A stretch of DNA of 55,837 nt, from the NCBI GenBank assembly GCA_002722435.1, contig PBLX01000021.1:1-55837 (forward strand), given 5' to 3'. The DNA is from Legionellales bacterium (GTDB lineage Bacteria > Pseudomonadota > Gammaproteobacteria > Comchoanobacterales > Comchoanobacteraceae). Below are positions 29,301 through 37,618 of this stretch, piece by piece. Made by a program: the position numbers and the translations under genes. The first letter of the stretch is position 1. Each line of letters starts with the position of its first letter. The notes beneath the pieces were generated by a model. The model was not told where the DNA came from. It searched no databases and worked only from the letters and a program-made list of their open reading frames with translations.

Positions 29301-32300
29301 ACTGTCATCAACTGCTAAAAACTCAAACTCTCTAACTCTAAGTATCCTTTCGCTTGCACGTAGAACTGCTTTAGCTATTGCTCTTCCAATAAGTTGAGCG
29401 AATGGCAACAAAATCAAATTAACTAAAGATTCAATCGCCCAACCGACAATCGGAACATTTTCAATCCAGTTGGGCAAATCAAACATTGGTAATTTTGTAA
29501 AATCATCTTCCAATGCTTCACCAAGCGGGCCAATAAAATCTGAACCCCAGTTTAGTTTTTCTACGATATCAACCCTCATGTTGTCGTCAAATCTGTTGAG
29601 CACCGTACCATCTGCTTGTTCATAAACATCATGGTAATAACATTTAACATCAAACCCATATGACCACTCGGTACTTAAGCTGTTATCTTGATCGGCACCA
29701 TTTCCATCATTCGAAGAAATATAATCTGGATCTGAATTTGAGTGAGGGGCGGCCGTTCCACCAAATCTCATTCCTGCTGCATTGTCTCTGAAATCTAAAG
29801 CAATGTCAGCTCCATCTCTTTTATGGGCAGGCTTGTCGCCATAGCTTGGGCCACCTTTTCTAATCTCTCTAGTTACAACAACTTGCTCAGAACTCTCATC
29901 CATACTCACTGTTGTGTTGTATCCAAAATCTGGAATCATAAACAAGTTTACACCTTGTGTCATAGAACCAAATAGATTATTGTTTTGTAAATCTTCAAAA
30001 TCAATCCGATGTCTCTTTTTGCCTCGTACATTGTTATTAGAAATAAAGCCACTTTCAACTGAGTGCATAAGGTCTTTACCCATGCTTTTAAGGCTGTAAA
30101 ATCCCGGCTTAACAACATAATCTACCCCTGTTCCTTCCCCAGCGTTTAGGAATTGTCTCATTAGCCATTCGCCAACGTAGTACGGAAATTGACCTTCTTG
30201 TGAACTGAAACCGGCTGACCTTTGAAATGCTGAGAAAAAGCCAGATGTTGATTCGCCACCATTTTTTAAATTTGTCGCAAAGTTCACATACGATTTTCTA
30301 TTGAATGATTTTCTGTGATGGGCAGTCAATGGATTCCCATTGGTGTCCGATAAAATCATATTGATAAATCCCCATGCAGAGTCTGAGTTCCAAAAATTTC
30401 CGTTACCAAGCATATCTTCAATATATGCTATTTTCAGTGAGTCTAGTTGGCCACCAACCGAATCCATTGCCACAGCCGCCATTTCTTTTGATTCGTAAGG
30501 TAAAAGACCGTCTTCACAACCGGGCTCACTGATTAATGGTGGCATACCCGATTCAATCAAACTAGGAATCCCAGTTTGCATTAGATCAGATAAATCTTGT
30601 AAATCTTGCATGTTCTGGTCTCTAAAATCACAAAAAAGCTGTTGTGCTTGTTTAGGAGTTGTGCGGCCTTCTAATAATTTTGCACGCAATTTCCTAAACT
30701 CTTCAATTTTTTCTGGTGTCGAACAGAGCGATGGATTAACTGGTAATTCTTCTTCCTCTGGAACTTCTAAAAATTCTTGTAATTTAGCTCGATATGGTAA
30801 TGGAGTTAAATTACCAATATTATTAAAGAATTTTCCAATGTGACTTCTATTTGGCATAGACTCACGGAACTGAGGATACTCAAACTCAATGAGTTGATCT
30901 AAGATTTCTAAGAATTCATCTGACGGATTACCAAGAAGCGCTTCAGTTAATTCTTGTTGAGTTACTGAAGATGATAAATCTAATCCAAATTGTAAAGTTG
31001 TATCACGATCAGCATATGCTGAAGCGCCTAAGCCAACCTGCCCCATAAGGTCAATTAAGGTTTCGTCAATTTGTTCATCAGGAGTATCAGGGCCACAAAT
31101 AGACTCTCTAATTACATCTTTTAAATTAGCTCTCCCACTCATGGCTGCGGGTAGTGACGTAACAATGTCTGCACCAATAGCCAACGCTGAGCACAATGCT
31201 TTTCCAATAATTTCGCATATTTTTACCAAAATATTAAATACGATGATTGCCAAAATTTGCATAACCAACCACTTTGCAATATCCCAAAGTTTCTTTGTGA
31301 TGTCTGCAAAGTCTGCAAAATATTGCAGTGGATTCTCAAACATGAATCGCGTGGTTCTGACTTCATTCATATTTCTACAGAATGGAAGCGTAAGGTCTTT
31401 AATAAAGTCCATAACTGATGGATTCATAATTGGAGGATGAGGGCAATCTAAAAATCCGAGAATGTCTGTAACAAGTTGTGCTCCCGGAAATTTATTCAAC
31501 TCGTCTATTAATGATAACAAATTCTCTGAATAAACTTCAACAATAGCAACCAGATATGCTTCAATAACATTATCTACTTTAGGCTGTTCTCCTTCACCTG
31601 AAATTCCAGCATCGTAAGCTTCCATAAGAGAGCGTTCAGCTACAAAACTACTACTTTGTTTATATGCGTTAGACGTGCTTGACGTAATTTGACCCTCACC
31701 AGTGCCTTCAATTCGATCCCGTCTTTCTTTATCAATAATAGCTTGATTTTCCCATGGCTTCGGAACAGCACCTAAAATACCAAAAGATTCTCCCTCTTCT
31801 AATTTTTTACGTACCAGCGCCTCAATTTCAGCTTGCTTTTCTGGTGGCAATCCTATAAAAAGATCACCAAATTGCTCCATGCCCATACCCTTAAGCGCAG
31901 ACATAACTATAGTACTTAACAGTTCGTCTGCAGTCATTCCTGAAGACAAACATTGTATAGACCCCATAATTAAATCAAGTAAGCCACATACCTTCATTCT
32001 GTGTAAACCAAATTTATACATTTCTGATAGCTTTTGTTTTGCTGGGCCCCAATTTGTTGTTGACGCAAACACACCAGCACACAAAAGAATGAATAAATTG
32101 TCGCTAGTTTCAATTCGTTTATAGGCTTGTGACGATGCCATAGAAAAAATCTTTGCAGTATCTGGTCCGTTTGGACCCATTGTTAAGCCGACAAGTTTTT
32201 CATCTTCTTCAGAACCCTCAACGTCGCCGCGGCATATTGCATCTCTCATCATATAAGCAACTGCATCACCCAAACTAAAAATATCATCCACGATATCTTG

Positions 32301-33464
32301 TCCAAGGTCTTTAATTTCATCACTCAAAGCAGTGGCAATACAACTTCCAACTGTTTGATAATCGCTTAAATCAAATTCTTCAAATTTAACTGTTGGATAT
32401 GTGTAACGTTCTATAAACTCAGTATATGGTATTTGCACGCGTGCATTTAGAGATATTGCCATCTGTGGACATTGAGCAAAATACGCAACAGCTGTCTTAT
32501 CTTTCCAGGATTGTGAATCGTTTAAAGATTTTAATCTTCTTTGCTTATAAACGCGTGGCTTATTCGAACACTCTACCGTCCAGACCTTCATTTTTTTTAA
32601 TTTATAATCATCAAAATGAAACTTAATTTTGGTTACTCTTTCATCACCTGTTAGAAAACCAAAAAACTCTCCGGGTAAGCGAAGACCTTTAGAATCCAAA
32701 AATCCATCTAGATCAGTCATTAGTCTATCTAAAATTCCGGTTTCAAAAAATGCACTATCACCATAAAGATCTAAATCAAAGATTGCACCTTCTTTTGGTC
32801 CCTCAATAAAACGCACATTACCTTCACCAATAGCCCTTCGAACTTTTAACATTCTCCCATAGAAATTAAGACCACGACGCACTCGGCGCATATCGTTGAT
32901 CATTTGCGCGGCGTTAAGAGTTATAACAACTTCGCCGGCGGATATATCTTCCTCACCTTCATCGGCATCAATTCTTTCATCTGGTAAATTAAAAATAACT
33001 TCAAAAGGCACCCTGTATAGCAATTTAAGGCGCGATCCGGGTCGTGGATCTAAATCATATTGAGCGTAAACAGCACTACGGCCAACCAAATCTTTCGTTT
33101 CCGGAGTAAGCAGTCGTGCATTATCTGTGATAAGCTGTTCAACTTTCTCCATCAAGAATTCTTCAAATTTTTGTCTAAGTTCAGCCTCTGCAATCGTTTC
33201 ATCATCTTGTTGAGTTGCAGATGCTACTGCTAATTGCGATGCAGTAAATGTATACGGAGTTATTGCAACTGCTTCATACATGCAAAGTTTTTCATTGAGC
33301 CTTGATACAGTACCATCCATTTTTCTCCAATTTGAAATAATTGCAGTTGGATTTGGTATACATGGTGCCTTACAAGGAACCTCTTCTGCCTGAATAATAT
33401 CATCGCAAACATCAATAAGACCATCACGATCTAAATCTTGAAATTTTAAAAATTTACTGGCCAT
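26355..33464 (-). CDS. Very large virion protein with hydrophobic segments, 2369 aa
   Basis: A 2369-residue acidic protein that I cannot place in a family. Near the N-terminus DLDRDGLIDVCDD matches the Ca-binding Asp pattern of thrombospondin type-3/EF-hand-like loops. Two long hydrophobic stretches occur: about residues 721-775 (beginning LWDIAKWLVMQILAIIVFNI) and about 1328-1368 (VPIVGWAIESLVNLILLPFA). Much of the rest is Asp/Glu/Tyr-rich. It sits just upstream of gp25-gp6 and just downstream of the Gly-rich and M15 proteins, so a baseplate, hub or tape-measure-like role is possible, and the hydrophobic segments could enter a membrane during infection. That is inference. Start ATG 33464 has AAAGGGA upstream. 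Confidence 0.8.
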   Translation of the reverse strand: MASKFLKFQDLDRDGLIDVCDDIIQAEEVPCKAPCIPNPTAIISNWRKMDGTVSRLNEKLCMYEAVAITPYTFTASQLAVASATQQDDETIAEAELRQKFEEFLMEKVEQLITDNARLLTPETKDLVGRSAVYAQYDLDPRPGSRLKLLYRVPFEVIFNLPDERIDADEGEEDISAGEVVITLNAAQMINDMRRVRRGLNFYGRMLKVRRAIGEGNVRFIEGPKEGAIFDLDLYGDSAFFETGILDRLMTDLDGFLDSKGLRLPGEFFGFLTGDERVTKIKFHFDDYKLKKMKVWTVECSNKPRVYKQRRLKSLNDSQSWKDKTAVAYFAQCPQMAISLNARVQIPYTEFIERYTYPTVKFEEFDLSDYQTVGSCIATALSDEIKDLGQDIVDDIFSLGDAVAYMMRDAICRGDVEGSEEDEKLVGLTMGPNGPDTAKIFSMASSQAYKRIETSDNLFILLCAGVFASTTNWGPAKQKLSEMYKFGLHRMKVCGLLDLIMGSIQCLSSGMTADELLSTIVMSALKGMGMEQFGDLFIGLPPEKQAEIEALVRKKLEEGESFGILGAVPKPWENQAIIDKERRDRIEGTGEGQITSSTSNAYKQSSSFVAERSLMEAYDAGISGEGEQPKVDNVIEAYLVAIVEVYSENLLSLIDELNKFPGAQLVTDILGFLDCPHPPIMNPSVMDFIKDLTLPFCRNMNEVRTTRFMFENPLQYFADFADITKKLWDIAKWLVMQILAIIVFNILVKICEIIGKALCSALAIGADIVTSLPAAMSGRANLKDVIRESICGPDTPDEQIDETLIDLMGQVGLGASAYADRDTTLQFGLDLSSSVTQQELTEALLGNPSDEFLEILDQLIEFEYPQFRESMPNRSHIGKFFNNIGNLTPLPYRAKLQEFLEVPEEEELPVNPSLCSTPEKIEEFRKLRAKLLEGRTTPKQAQQLFCDFRDQNMQDLQDLSDLMQTGIPSLIESGMPPLISEPGCEDGLLPYESKEMAAVAMDSVGGQLDSLKIAYIEDMLGNGNFWNSDSAWGFINMILSDTNGNPLTAHHRKSFNRKSYVNFATNLKNGGESTSGFFSAFQRSAGFSSQEGQFPYYVGEWLMRQFLNAGEGTGVDYVVKPGFYSLKSMGKDLMHSVESGFISNNNVRGKKRHRIDFEDLQNNNLFGSMTQGVNLFMIPDFGYNTTVSMDESSEQVVVTREIRKGGPSYGDKPAHKRDGADIALDFRDNAAGMRFGGTAAPHSNSDPDYISSNDGNGADQDNSLSTEWSYGFDVKCYYHDVYEQADGTVLNRFDDNMRVDIVEKLNWGSDFIGPLGEALEDDFTKLPMFDLPNWIENVPIVGWAIESLVNLILLPFAQLIGRAIAKAVLRASERILRVREFEFLAVDDSLDCFNKIPDNPGMKDSTAVDIADYPQFSSVLRELPSVSPPVLLLSDMAGIGVGTAKSEYDSTMTNLYKRFCLEIGKNKSGFLYGANYDFLTKDDIEYGIIERGQFIPYYDYTLNGESLSNEDMVLGVSRDVYNNGDKARVIYLDPNVFGGSYLRPPLYIKPNIGDGWYGYVNVLFPEYTPCKPHNQDLIDFDELKGWVYKYYPNLPEDPRLTQGSEECTREVPFKRILNRHAKISLYVTVLAAIRIYVSTHIFKALPVFSKIMPKFPDNYSTVYSAYIVERMEEDFKDAQPAFWEAFSTFKDEEFWYSFLEQSVECYDFLVEAGALEPPVENGFLQDAFDVINNLQTDYGFTYRKTTTRRYRRSSDGEKVRQTVLGMTDKKMAGEAGWFQSLKSIRSDENLEAVQSVEEYAKLILMQLVNHELTVMGEKMVGNMRKYGFNPDIFDLDYYIFQEMCNGSSLKFAGPKIIEKPMGLPTPDNPDPQGRGVKFPGPYYTDGGQFRVAVDKNPDDGFAYSDEYKGAFHAHIDEYGDVIYMAGQYHSDDPEAAHDILTPIDQLVIAGTEGYTKSSQGEEQINAYGSEGDNIPLSTQTEPDPGAAPYPKVTKAFIPIGDVAELGTVQTASAVKPYALEKYILIEGRRYTTSEAKNIINSQVNSSAPLTEYYPGTMELITNEYDEEIGFIGQMGVRFGLAFYYMSPSGKKEITSVEVDSLDVPCGQWHGSIQNSKLLMCLVNKLKEDARYKLMTSYIFSIKKITGTLAIYSDMALLSSIGEITPGKGDSNTWLPTSGFFALLAPGNFVANPAKKSDWLGNSPFFQVKVKPGSRAYIYKQEREYEIDPGHTPKTLFSPFGSDDPIKGTEVTFNMKKSGVTGNEGWSHYFDRQPGFFGGMFVCEWDNWDRILLRNSKARIKRLFRRYYNSRDFKPGDKLLDRDDDPAATILKNLRGQMFPSPATGMVPWWARGMLRDNPYNANDTICDGKD

Positions 33465-33477
33465 TAAAACTATCCCT

Positions 33478-34455
33478 TTATGTTAAGAATACGTTTGGAC
33501 TCTTAATACATCTGTAACCGCTATCATGAAGATATAGAAATTCCCATGAAAGAATTTTTAAACGTGTGGCCCAAAGCGCCTGTAAAGCATACGTGCCTGT
33601 TAAATAGTTAGCACCTGCAGCTGCAGTTGTAACCCATGGTCGTAACGGGTCAATACCAGCAACTGTATTAAATCCACCTTGGATTAAAGCAACATTGAAT
33701 ACAGCCGACCATAAATTACCCATAATTTCTTTCAGCTCCATCAATGCAGCCTCTAAATTTTCGCCCTTAATAGCCGCTTGCAAGTATGGAATTTGCTCCT
33801 GCGGATTATACAAACCCCCATATGCTAATTTGGATTCATCGTAATTACCACAAATAAGTTCAATGGCTGGCGCTTGTAAAGATTTTCCGCCCAGTGAGTT
33901 AGGTTCACCGCGATCGCCATGGCCACGAACGCCACCACCACGACCAGTAACGATTTTAATACTATTTCTACCTATGATTCTAATGTCATCTGATTTAATT
34001 CCAATACCTGCTCTTAGTTGTCCTGTTTGGTGTACACCGGGAGCAATACCAAAGTTTTTATCTATTTCTGTTAGTTGGCTAATGTATATCCTAGATGCGT
34101 CAGATGAGAACATATTGCCAATCATAGAGCCCTCAGCAACTCCTTTTCCACCGCGAGCATTTGCGCCGCGGCCAACACACAAATCGATGGTGTCGGTCCC
34201 GGAATAACCTTTTGCTCCTAGACCAGAAAAAATACTTCCCGGGCGGTCGCCCCCCATTGTAATAAAGCAACCACGATGCTGTATCACGGACTCGCCCTTG
34301 CCGATATTAAATCTTAAATCCTTCATTGGGACGTTGGTGTGGTAAATTCCACTGTTTGAGGGAATCATGTTAACAATTTCAGGATTTTGTTCTAATTGTT
34401 GGTTAATGGTTGAAACACCATCAAACGCTGGCTTTGGATCACCGGTTAAAGACAT
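33478..34455 (-). CDS. Gly-rich baseplate/spike-associated structural protein, 325 aa
   Basis: A 325-residue protein with a central Gly/Arg/Asp-rich region containing short repeated beta-strand-like units: SDASRIYISQLTEIDKNFGI at about 133-152 and SDDIRIIGRNSIKIVTG at about 174-190. Such D-x-I-x-I-x-G repeats recall beta-prism or beta-helix parts of phage spikes, but I do not claim homology. The C-terminal 100 residues are helix-prone (LEAALMELKEIMGNLWSAVF). The start ATG 34455 has CGGAG upstream. It lies between the M15 peptidase protein and the 2369-aa protein, which fits a hub or spike location. The function is not established by sequence alone. Confidence 0.75.
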   Translation of the reverse strand: MSLTGDPKPAFDGVSTINQQLEQNPEIVNMIPSNSGIYHTNVPMKDLRFNIGKGESVIQHRGCFITMGGDRPGSIFSGLGAKGYSGTDTIDLCVGRGANARGGKGVAEGSMIGNMFSSDASRIYISQLTEIDKNFGIAPGVHQTGQLRAGIGIKSDDIRIIGRNSIKIVTGRGGGVRGHGDRGEPNSLGGKSLQAPAIELICGNYDESKLAYGGLYNPQEQIPYLQAAIKGENLEAALMELKEIMGNLWSAVFNVALIQGGFNTVAGIDPLRPWVTTAAAGANYLTGTYALQALWATRLKILSWEFLYLHDSGYRCIKSPNVFLT

Positions 34456-34511
34456 AAAAACTCCGTTTTTTCTTTATATAAATATCAAAATAATAATTTT
34501 TTGTGTATAAT
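34456..34511 (-). other. 56-base AT-rich intergenic gap
   Basis: This is among the longest gaps in the window (the only other comparable one is 3991-4051). On the minus strand it is nearly all A/T, includes TTATATAAAG about 20 bases before the next start codon and ends with a CGGAG ribosome site. A weak promoter here is possible. No hairpin terminator is evident by eye. Confidence 0.35.
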
Positions 34512-35669
34512 TTATGATGCACTTTGGTCATGGTCTGCGTTGCCAGGATTTGAGGCCCGGGCACTATTAGAAGAGTCTGAAGCAGGTATTGTAACATGTA
34601 TGTGAGGCGGGTCAGGTTCATATATTGCCGTACCGCCCAAAGCTCTGGTTGTTTCAATTATTTGATCTACCTGTCCTTGGGATAAGTTTCTAGTTCTGAA
34701 GTCAATGCCGCGGCCTTTCATATGCGGTGACATAAATTGTTTATTTGCTATCTGTCTCTCTAAAACTTGTTTCATAAGCCCAATCTCATTAGGCACCCCT
34801 AAAACATCCATAACCACACCTTTATTTCTATACAAGTCATATATCGGTTTACATGGACTATCACCGCCCGGTGCCGCTGCAATTCCTTGGTTGCAGCCAT
34901 TTATTTCTCTTTTAGTTTTTAAAGCCCGGGCTTGCGCCTCTGCGGTTCTAACACCCGAAGTTACCTGCATCATTGAAATATCGCTTTTGGGTATTCTTGC
35001 GCGCAGATTTATTAAAAATGCCTGCATGTCTTTTGAGATCACAACTCCGTCAAGCGGTATAATATCCACTTTTGAGCCGCCTGTTGGAAGTGGTTGATCA
35101 ACATATAAATCAGCATCATCAAAAGCTTCAAATTTTAATGAACAGCCTTGATCACTTAGAAAACTTTCCTCACTGGTGTTCTTAGCTAAAGTCCTAATAT
35201 GCTGCCCAATTTGTAAATCGTAAGAACTGTCGCTATGTTTTAATTGAACTTGTATAATATCACCTTCAGCAGGCGGTTGACACACTGGACCTGCAGCAAC
35301 CATTATGACATCCATGTGAAGTTCAATTAAAGCTTCTACATATTTTCTATCAGAATTTAGCGCCAAGTTACATGGATCTGGCAGTGATAAATGTGGAGAA
35401 TTATCTCCCAATAACCTGACCTTGAAGATAAAAGATGGTGATTGAGGGCATGGCATTATTTCACCGGTGCTAGTTTTGTTAGCCACTCCATAACAAGCTG
35501 ACTCAAGGTCTGTTAAGCGGCGACAGGGAGTTAGAACCATGGCCTGCCATACTCTCTGATCGTTAAAGCCATCGTATTGCATGCCATCTCTGATTGACTT
35601 TCTAATAAGTTCTAATCCAGATTCGGGGTCATTGAACTGGCTCCATTCAACATAGTTTCTTCTACTCAT
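34512..35669 (-). CDS. Virion-type peptidoglycan hydrolase: OB-like N-terminus plus M15 zinc peptidase, 385 aa
   Basis: A 385-residue protein. The C-terminal part (about 205-362) shows the M15/VanY-type zinc DD-peptidase signature: TSGVRTAEAQARAL, then SPHMKGRGIDFR (His316 and Asp323 as metal ligands) and PPHIHV (His356 and His358; catalytic/metal). These enzymes cut peptide cross-links or stems of peptidoglycan. The N-terminal part (about 75-160) includes AEGDIIQVQLKHSDSSYDLQ, which resembles the OB-fold entry domain of gp5-type hub proteins. Eight Cys occur outside the active site. There is no signal peptide. Its place among hub and baseplate genes indicates a tail-borne hydrolase that opens the cell wall during entry, taking the role that gp5 lysozyme has in T4. 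It overlaps the 99-aa gene by 8 bases. Confidence 0.87.
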   Translation of the reverse strand: MSRRNYVEWSQFNDPESGLELIRKSIRDGMQYDGFNDQRVWQAMVLTPCRRLTDLESACYGVANKTSTGEIMPCPQSPSFIFKVRLLGDNSPHLSLPDPCNLALNSDRKYVEALIELHMDVIMVAAGPVCQPPAEGDIIQVQLKHSDSSYDLQIGQHIRTLAKNTSEESFLSDQGCSLKFEAFDDADLYVDQPLPTGGSKVDIIPLDGVVISKDMQAFLINLRARIPKSDISMMQVTSGVRTAEAQARALKTKREINGCNQGIAAAPGGDSPCKPIYDLYRNKGVVMDVLGVPNEIGLMKQVLERQIANKQFMSPHMKGRGIDFRTRNLSQGQVDQIIETTRALGGTAIYEPDPPHIHVTIPASDSSNSARASNPGNADHDQSAS

Positions 35670-35961
35670 TTACAGGATTTCCTTGAATTATATCGTATAA
35701 ATTTGACTTATCGTCCTCGGATAAATCGAACCCTGCTTCCTGATCTTTCTGCTTAATCGTTATAATTTTTACTAATTGCTCATTTGATCTTTGCATCGTC
35801 TCAATATGTTTGGCAGCTACGGGGCTAAGATACTTGTTTTGATCTGAGTCATTAGCGATTTGATTTGCTATTTCATTTAAAAACTCTCTAGCAACTTTTC
35901 TATCATTTCTTATGTTATCTAATGCCTCAGTTATTAAAGTATCTATATTTTTTTTGCTCAC
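35662..35961 (-). CDS. Small helical phage protein, 99 aa, GTG start
   Basis: A 99-residue, charged, predicted-helical protein beginning MSKKNIDTLITEALDNIRND and ending GNPVNE. The start codon is GTG at 35961; GGTGAG lies upstream, and the GTGA overlap with the gp55 stop supports it. The last 8 bases overlap the M15 gene. I recognise no family; there is no membrane segment or Cys motif. Position between the sigma factor and a hub protein could suit an assembly chaperone or a small packaging protein, but nothing in the sequence supports either specifically. Confidence 0.75.
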   Translation of the reverse strand: MSKKNIDTLITEALDNIRNDRKVAREFLNEIANQIANDSDQNKYLSPVAAKHIETMQRSNEQLVKIITIKQKDQEAGFDLSEDDKSNLYDIIQGNPVNE

Positions 35962-36656
35962 AACTCACCGTTCTCCCAGTCGCTTTTAAAGTTTGAATAT
36001 TTTTTTCTAAATTTTTTCAACGAATTAACAATTTGTTTTGTATTTAGACCCGTTATTTCACGCAGGTATAAGTAAATAGCTTTTTTATTAAAAATTTCAA
36101 TGTCATCTTTTGATTCGAATAATATGTTAATGGCTTTATAGACTTTTAAATCATTCTCTTTCATATTAGAGGTATCCCATGATTTTAATTCATTATAAAA
36201 TGACATCCAAAATTCTTGTATTTCTCTTTCTTTCAGGTAAGAATCATCGGTTGATAAGAATTCTTCCTCGTAATGCTTAGCTATGTTATCGAAATCGACT
36301 TCACGCCTGTTTCTTTTTTGTTGCCTTTTTACTTTGTGTATAAACCAATTCTTGGTGATGACGCTAAAATAAGAGAAGGCCTTAGAGCCCTTACTGGCGT
36401 CATATTTATCCAGAATAGTCATGAGCCATATTTTACACTCGTCTCTGAGATAATCAACATTTGGCAAATTAGTAAATTTATACGTAAAAACTATTTTATC
36501 GACCATTTCATTAAATGCTGGTTCAATATAGTTTACATAAAGGTCGGTTCTTTCTTTATGACAATTAGTTTGTGTGTACCTAATAATTGCATTTTCATGA
36601 ACTTTAGTAAAATAGTGATTTTTTCTTCTTTTAGTTTTCTTCAATTTGTTCGACAT
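35958..36656 (-). CDS. 55: Late-transcription sigma factor, T4 gp55-like, 232 aa
   Basis: A 232-residue basic protein with a sigma region 2-like core at about residues 45-118: LPNVDYLRDECKIWLMTILD, KYDASKGSKAFSYFSVITKN, WFIHKVKRQQKRNRREV. This is the pattern of T4 gp55, which binds host RNA polymerase core and directs it to late promoters together with the sliding clamp. It is longer than T4 gp55 (185 aa), with a basic N-terminal extension (KKTKRRKNH) and a Lys-rich C-terminus. The start ATG 36656 lies inside the upstream gene (26-base overlap), with a weak ribosome site, so translation is probably coupled. Its location immediately before the virion genes fits control of late transcription. 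Confidence 0.88.
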   Translation of the reverse strand: MSNKLKKTKRRKNHYFTKVHENAIIRYTQTNCHKERTDLYVNYIEPAFNEMVDKIVFTYKFTNLPNVDYLRDECKIWLMTILDKYDASKGSKAFSYFSVITKNWFIHKVKRQQKRNRREVDFDNIAKHYEEEFLSTDDSYLKEREIQEFWMSFYNELKSWDTSNMKENDLKVYKAINILFESKDDIEIFNKKAIYLYLREITGLNTKQIVNSLKKFRKKYSNFKSDWENGEL

Positions 36657-36951
36657 TTTCAGCTTCTTCTTCTGTTAGGCTGTAAATGTATTCGAAAGTA
36701 TCTAATTGCTCATCAAGTGACTTGGCGTGGTCTACTAAATTTTGTAATGTCTGGTCTCCATAAAACATCTCAAGCTGATATACTTCAGATATATGACTGG
36801 AGAAATTATTTATTAACGATTTTAAATCTCCAAGTTCTTCTGATACTGATAACAACTGCGCAACGCACATTCTAGCATATGCAAATACACCGATGTTAAA
36901 CAATATTGAAATGGTTGTGACAGACGCTAGTACAATTTCTAACTTACTCAT
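36631..36951 (-). CDS. Small one-pass membrane protein, 106 aa
   Basis: A 106-residue protein. Residues about 5-27 form a hydrophobic segment (EIVLASVTTISILFNIGVFA), followed by a helical, acidic part (LLSVSEELGDLKSLINNF, LEMFYGDQTLQNLVDHAKSL) ending EEEAENVEQIEEN. The architecture is an N-terminal membrane anchor with a cytoplasmic coiled-coil-like tail. I recall similar small proteins in marine T4-like phages, annotated only as hypothetical. It overlaps the zinc-ribbon gene by 8 bases and gp55 by 26 bases, so the trio is coupled. No function assigned. Confidence 0.8.
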   Translation of the reverse strand: MSKLEIVLASVTTISILFNIGVFAYARMCVAQLLSVSEELGDLKSLINNFSSHISEVYQLEMFYGDQTLQNLVDHAKSLDEQLDTFEYIYSLTEEEAENVEQIEEN

Positions 36952-37195
36952 ACATTTCGCTCTTTGCTTCTTTTTTCATATTTTCCAAAACCTCTTTATT
37001 GTCATCGATGTATTTTTTTGTTAATTGACCAGTTTTCTGCTCAATAGTTTTTGTCTTATGATACAGCGGCTTGGTTAAAAGTTTCTCTACATTTTCAAAA
37101 CCACATTTAGAACATTGTTCATGTGTTTCTGACATTAAGTGATAAACATAATAACTTTCGTCGCAATTACTGCAATGATAATAATATTTTGGCAT
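36944..37195 (-). CDS. FmdB-type zinc-ribbon protein, 83 aa
   Basis: An 83-residue protein whose first 40 residues form a zinc ribbon: MPKYYYHCSNCDE (Cys8, Cys11) and EQCSKCGFEN (Cys28, Cys31). This is the FmdB/CxxC_CxxC regulatory-protein layout, including the Tyr-rich start and a Gln/Lys-rich tail. Family members are small, poorly understood, and often occur in phages near replication or late-regulation genes. The remaining residues are charged and helical. It lies 6 bases after the 74-aa gene and overlaps the membrane protein gene. A DNA- or protein-binding regulatory role is inferred from the family. Confidence 0.85.
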   Translation of the reverse strand: MPKYYYHCSNCDESYYVYHLMSETHEQCSKCGFENVEKLLTKPLYHKTKTIEQKTGQLTKKYIDDNKEVLENMKKEAKSEMYE

Positions 37196-37201
37196 ATATC
37201 A

Positions 37202-37426
37202 TTATTTTACCATATTAAGTAGGTCTTGTTCAGTGATTGGGTTTTCGTTAGAAACACGAACCGTAGGTGGGTTGGTTACAATCAAGCCATCACCGGTACT
37301 AACAAGTTCAAAACCTTTCAATATTGGTACAATGTCCATTTCGTTTAAAAGAGATTCTTGTAATGCCATCATCACAGAACCAAGAGCCTGATTGGACAGT
37401 TTAAAAGTCTGCGTGTTATCTTCCAC
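37202..37426 (-). CDS. Hypothetical small protein, 74 aa, GTG start
   Basis: A 74-residue protein starting at GTG 37426 with GGAGG 6 bases upstream, a strong site that decides the start. The sequence has a helical N-terminal half (LGSVMMALQESLLNEMDI) and a short beta-like part with the Gly/Asp turn STGDGLIV. It overlaps the coiled-coil gene by 11 bases. No family recognised; it resembles small conserved proteins of unknown function in T4-like phages. Confidence 0.75.
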   Translation of the reverse strand: MEDNTQTFKLSNQALGSVMMALQESLLNEMDIVPILKGFELVSTGDGLIVTNPPTVRVSNENPITEQDLLNMVK

Positions 37427-37601
37427 CAGAGCCTCCAGAATTTTGATTGAGCACAGTTTCAGAAAGGTAGTTCACATCAGATGCAACATCAGTGCGAAAA
37501 CGTTTTAACTCATCCTTTAGTGTGGTCAATTCATCCCTAAGAGTACTAATTCTCATATTTAAGTTTGCAACTTGCTGTTGCAGTTCTTTTGTAGTAGCCA
37601 T
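37416..37601 (-). CDS. Short coiled-coil protein, 61 aa
   Basis: The frame is open from 37637, but AAAGGAGAA at 37606-37614 sits just before the internal ATG at 37601, so the protein begins MATTKELQQQVANLNMRIST and has 61 residues. Leu/Ile/Val at heptad spacing through about residue 45 predicts a coiled coil, followed by a Gly/Ser tail (NSGGSGGR). Small helical proteins like this are often phage assembly or regulatory adaptors; no specific function can be given. It lies between the HAD gene (17 bases) and the 74-aa gene (11-base overlap). Confidence 0.75.
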   Translation of the reverse strand: MATTKELQQQVANLNMRISTLRDELTTLKDELKRFRTDVASDVNYLSETVLNQNSGGSGGR

Positions 37602-37605
37602 TTTG

Positions 37606-37614
37606 TTCTCCTTT
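37606..37614 (-). promoter_or_regulatory. Ribosome binding site fixing the 37601 start
   Basis: The minus strand reads AAAGGAGAA with 4 further bases before ATG 37601. It lies within the longer open frame, so the in-frame upstream start at 37637 is rejected. Confidence 0.7.
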
Positions 37615-37618
37615 ATGT

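Noticed and set aside
34470..34485. TATAAATA on the plus strand in the 34456-34511 gap
   Set aside because: It points rightward, where no plus-strand gene exists; an AT-rich gap gives such a match by chance.
36273..36875. A 200-aa open frame on the plus strand opposite gp55 and the membrane protein gene
   Set aside because: It lies antisense to two genes with clear family features, has no recognisable motif and no strong ribosome site; it is a by-product of AT-rich coding on the other strand.
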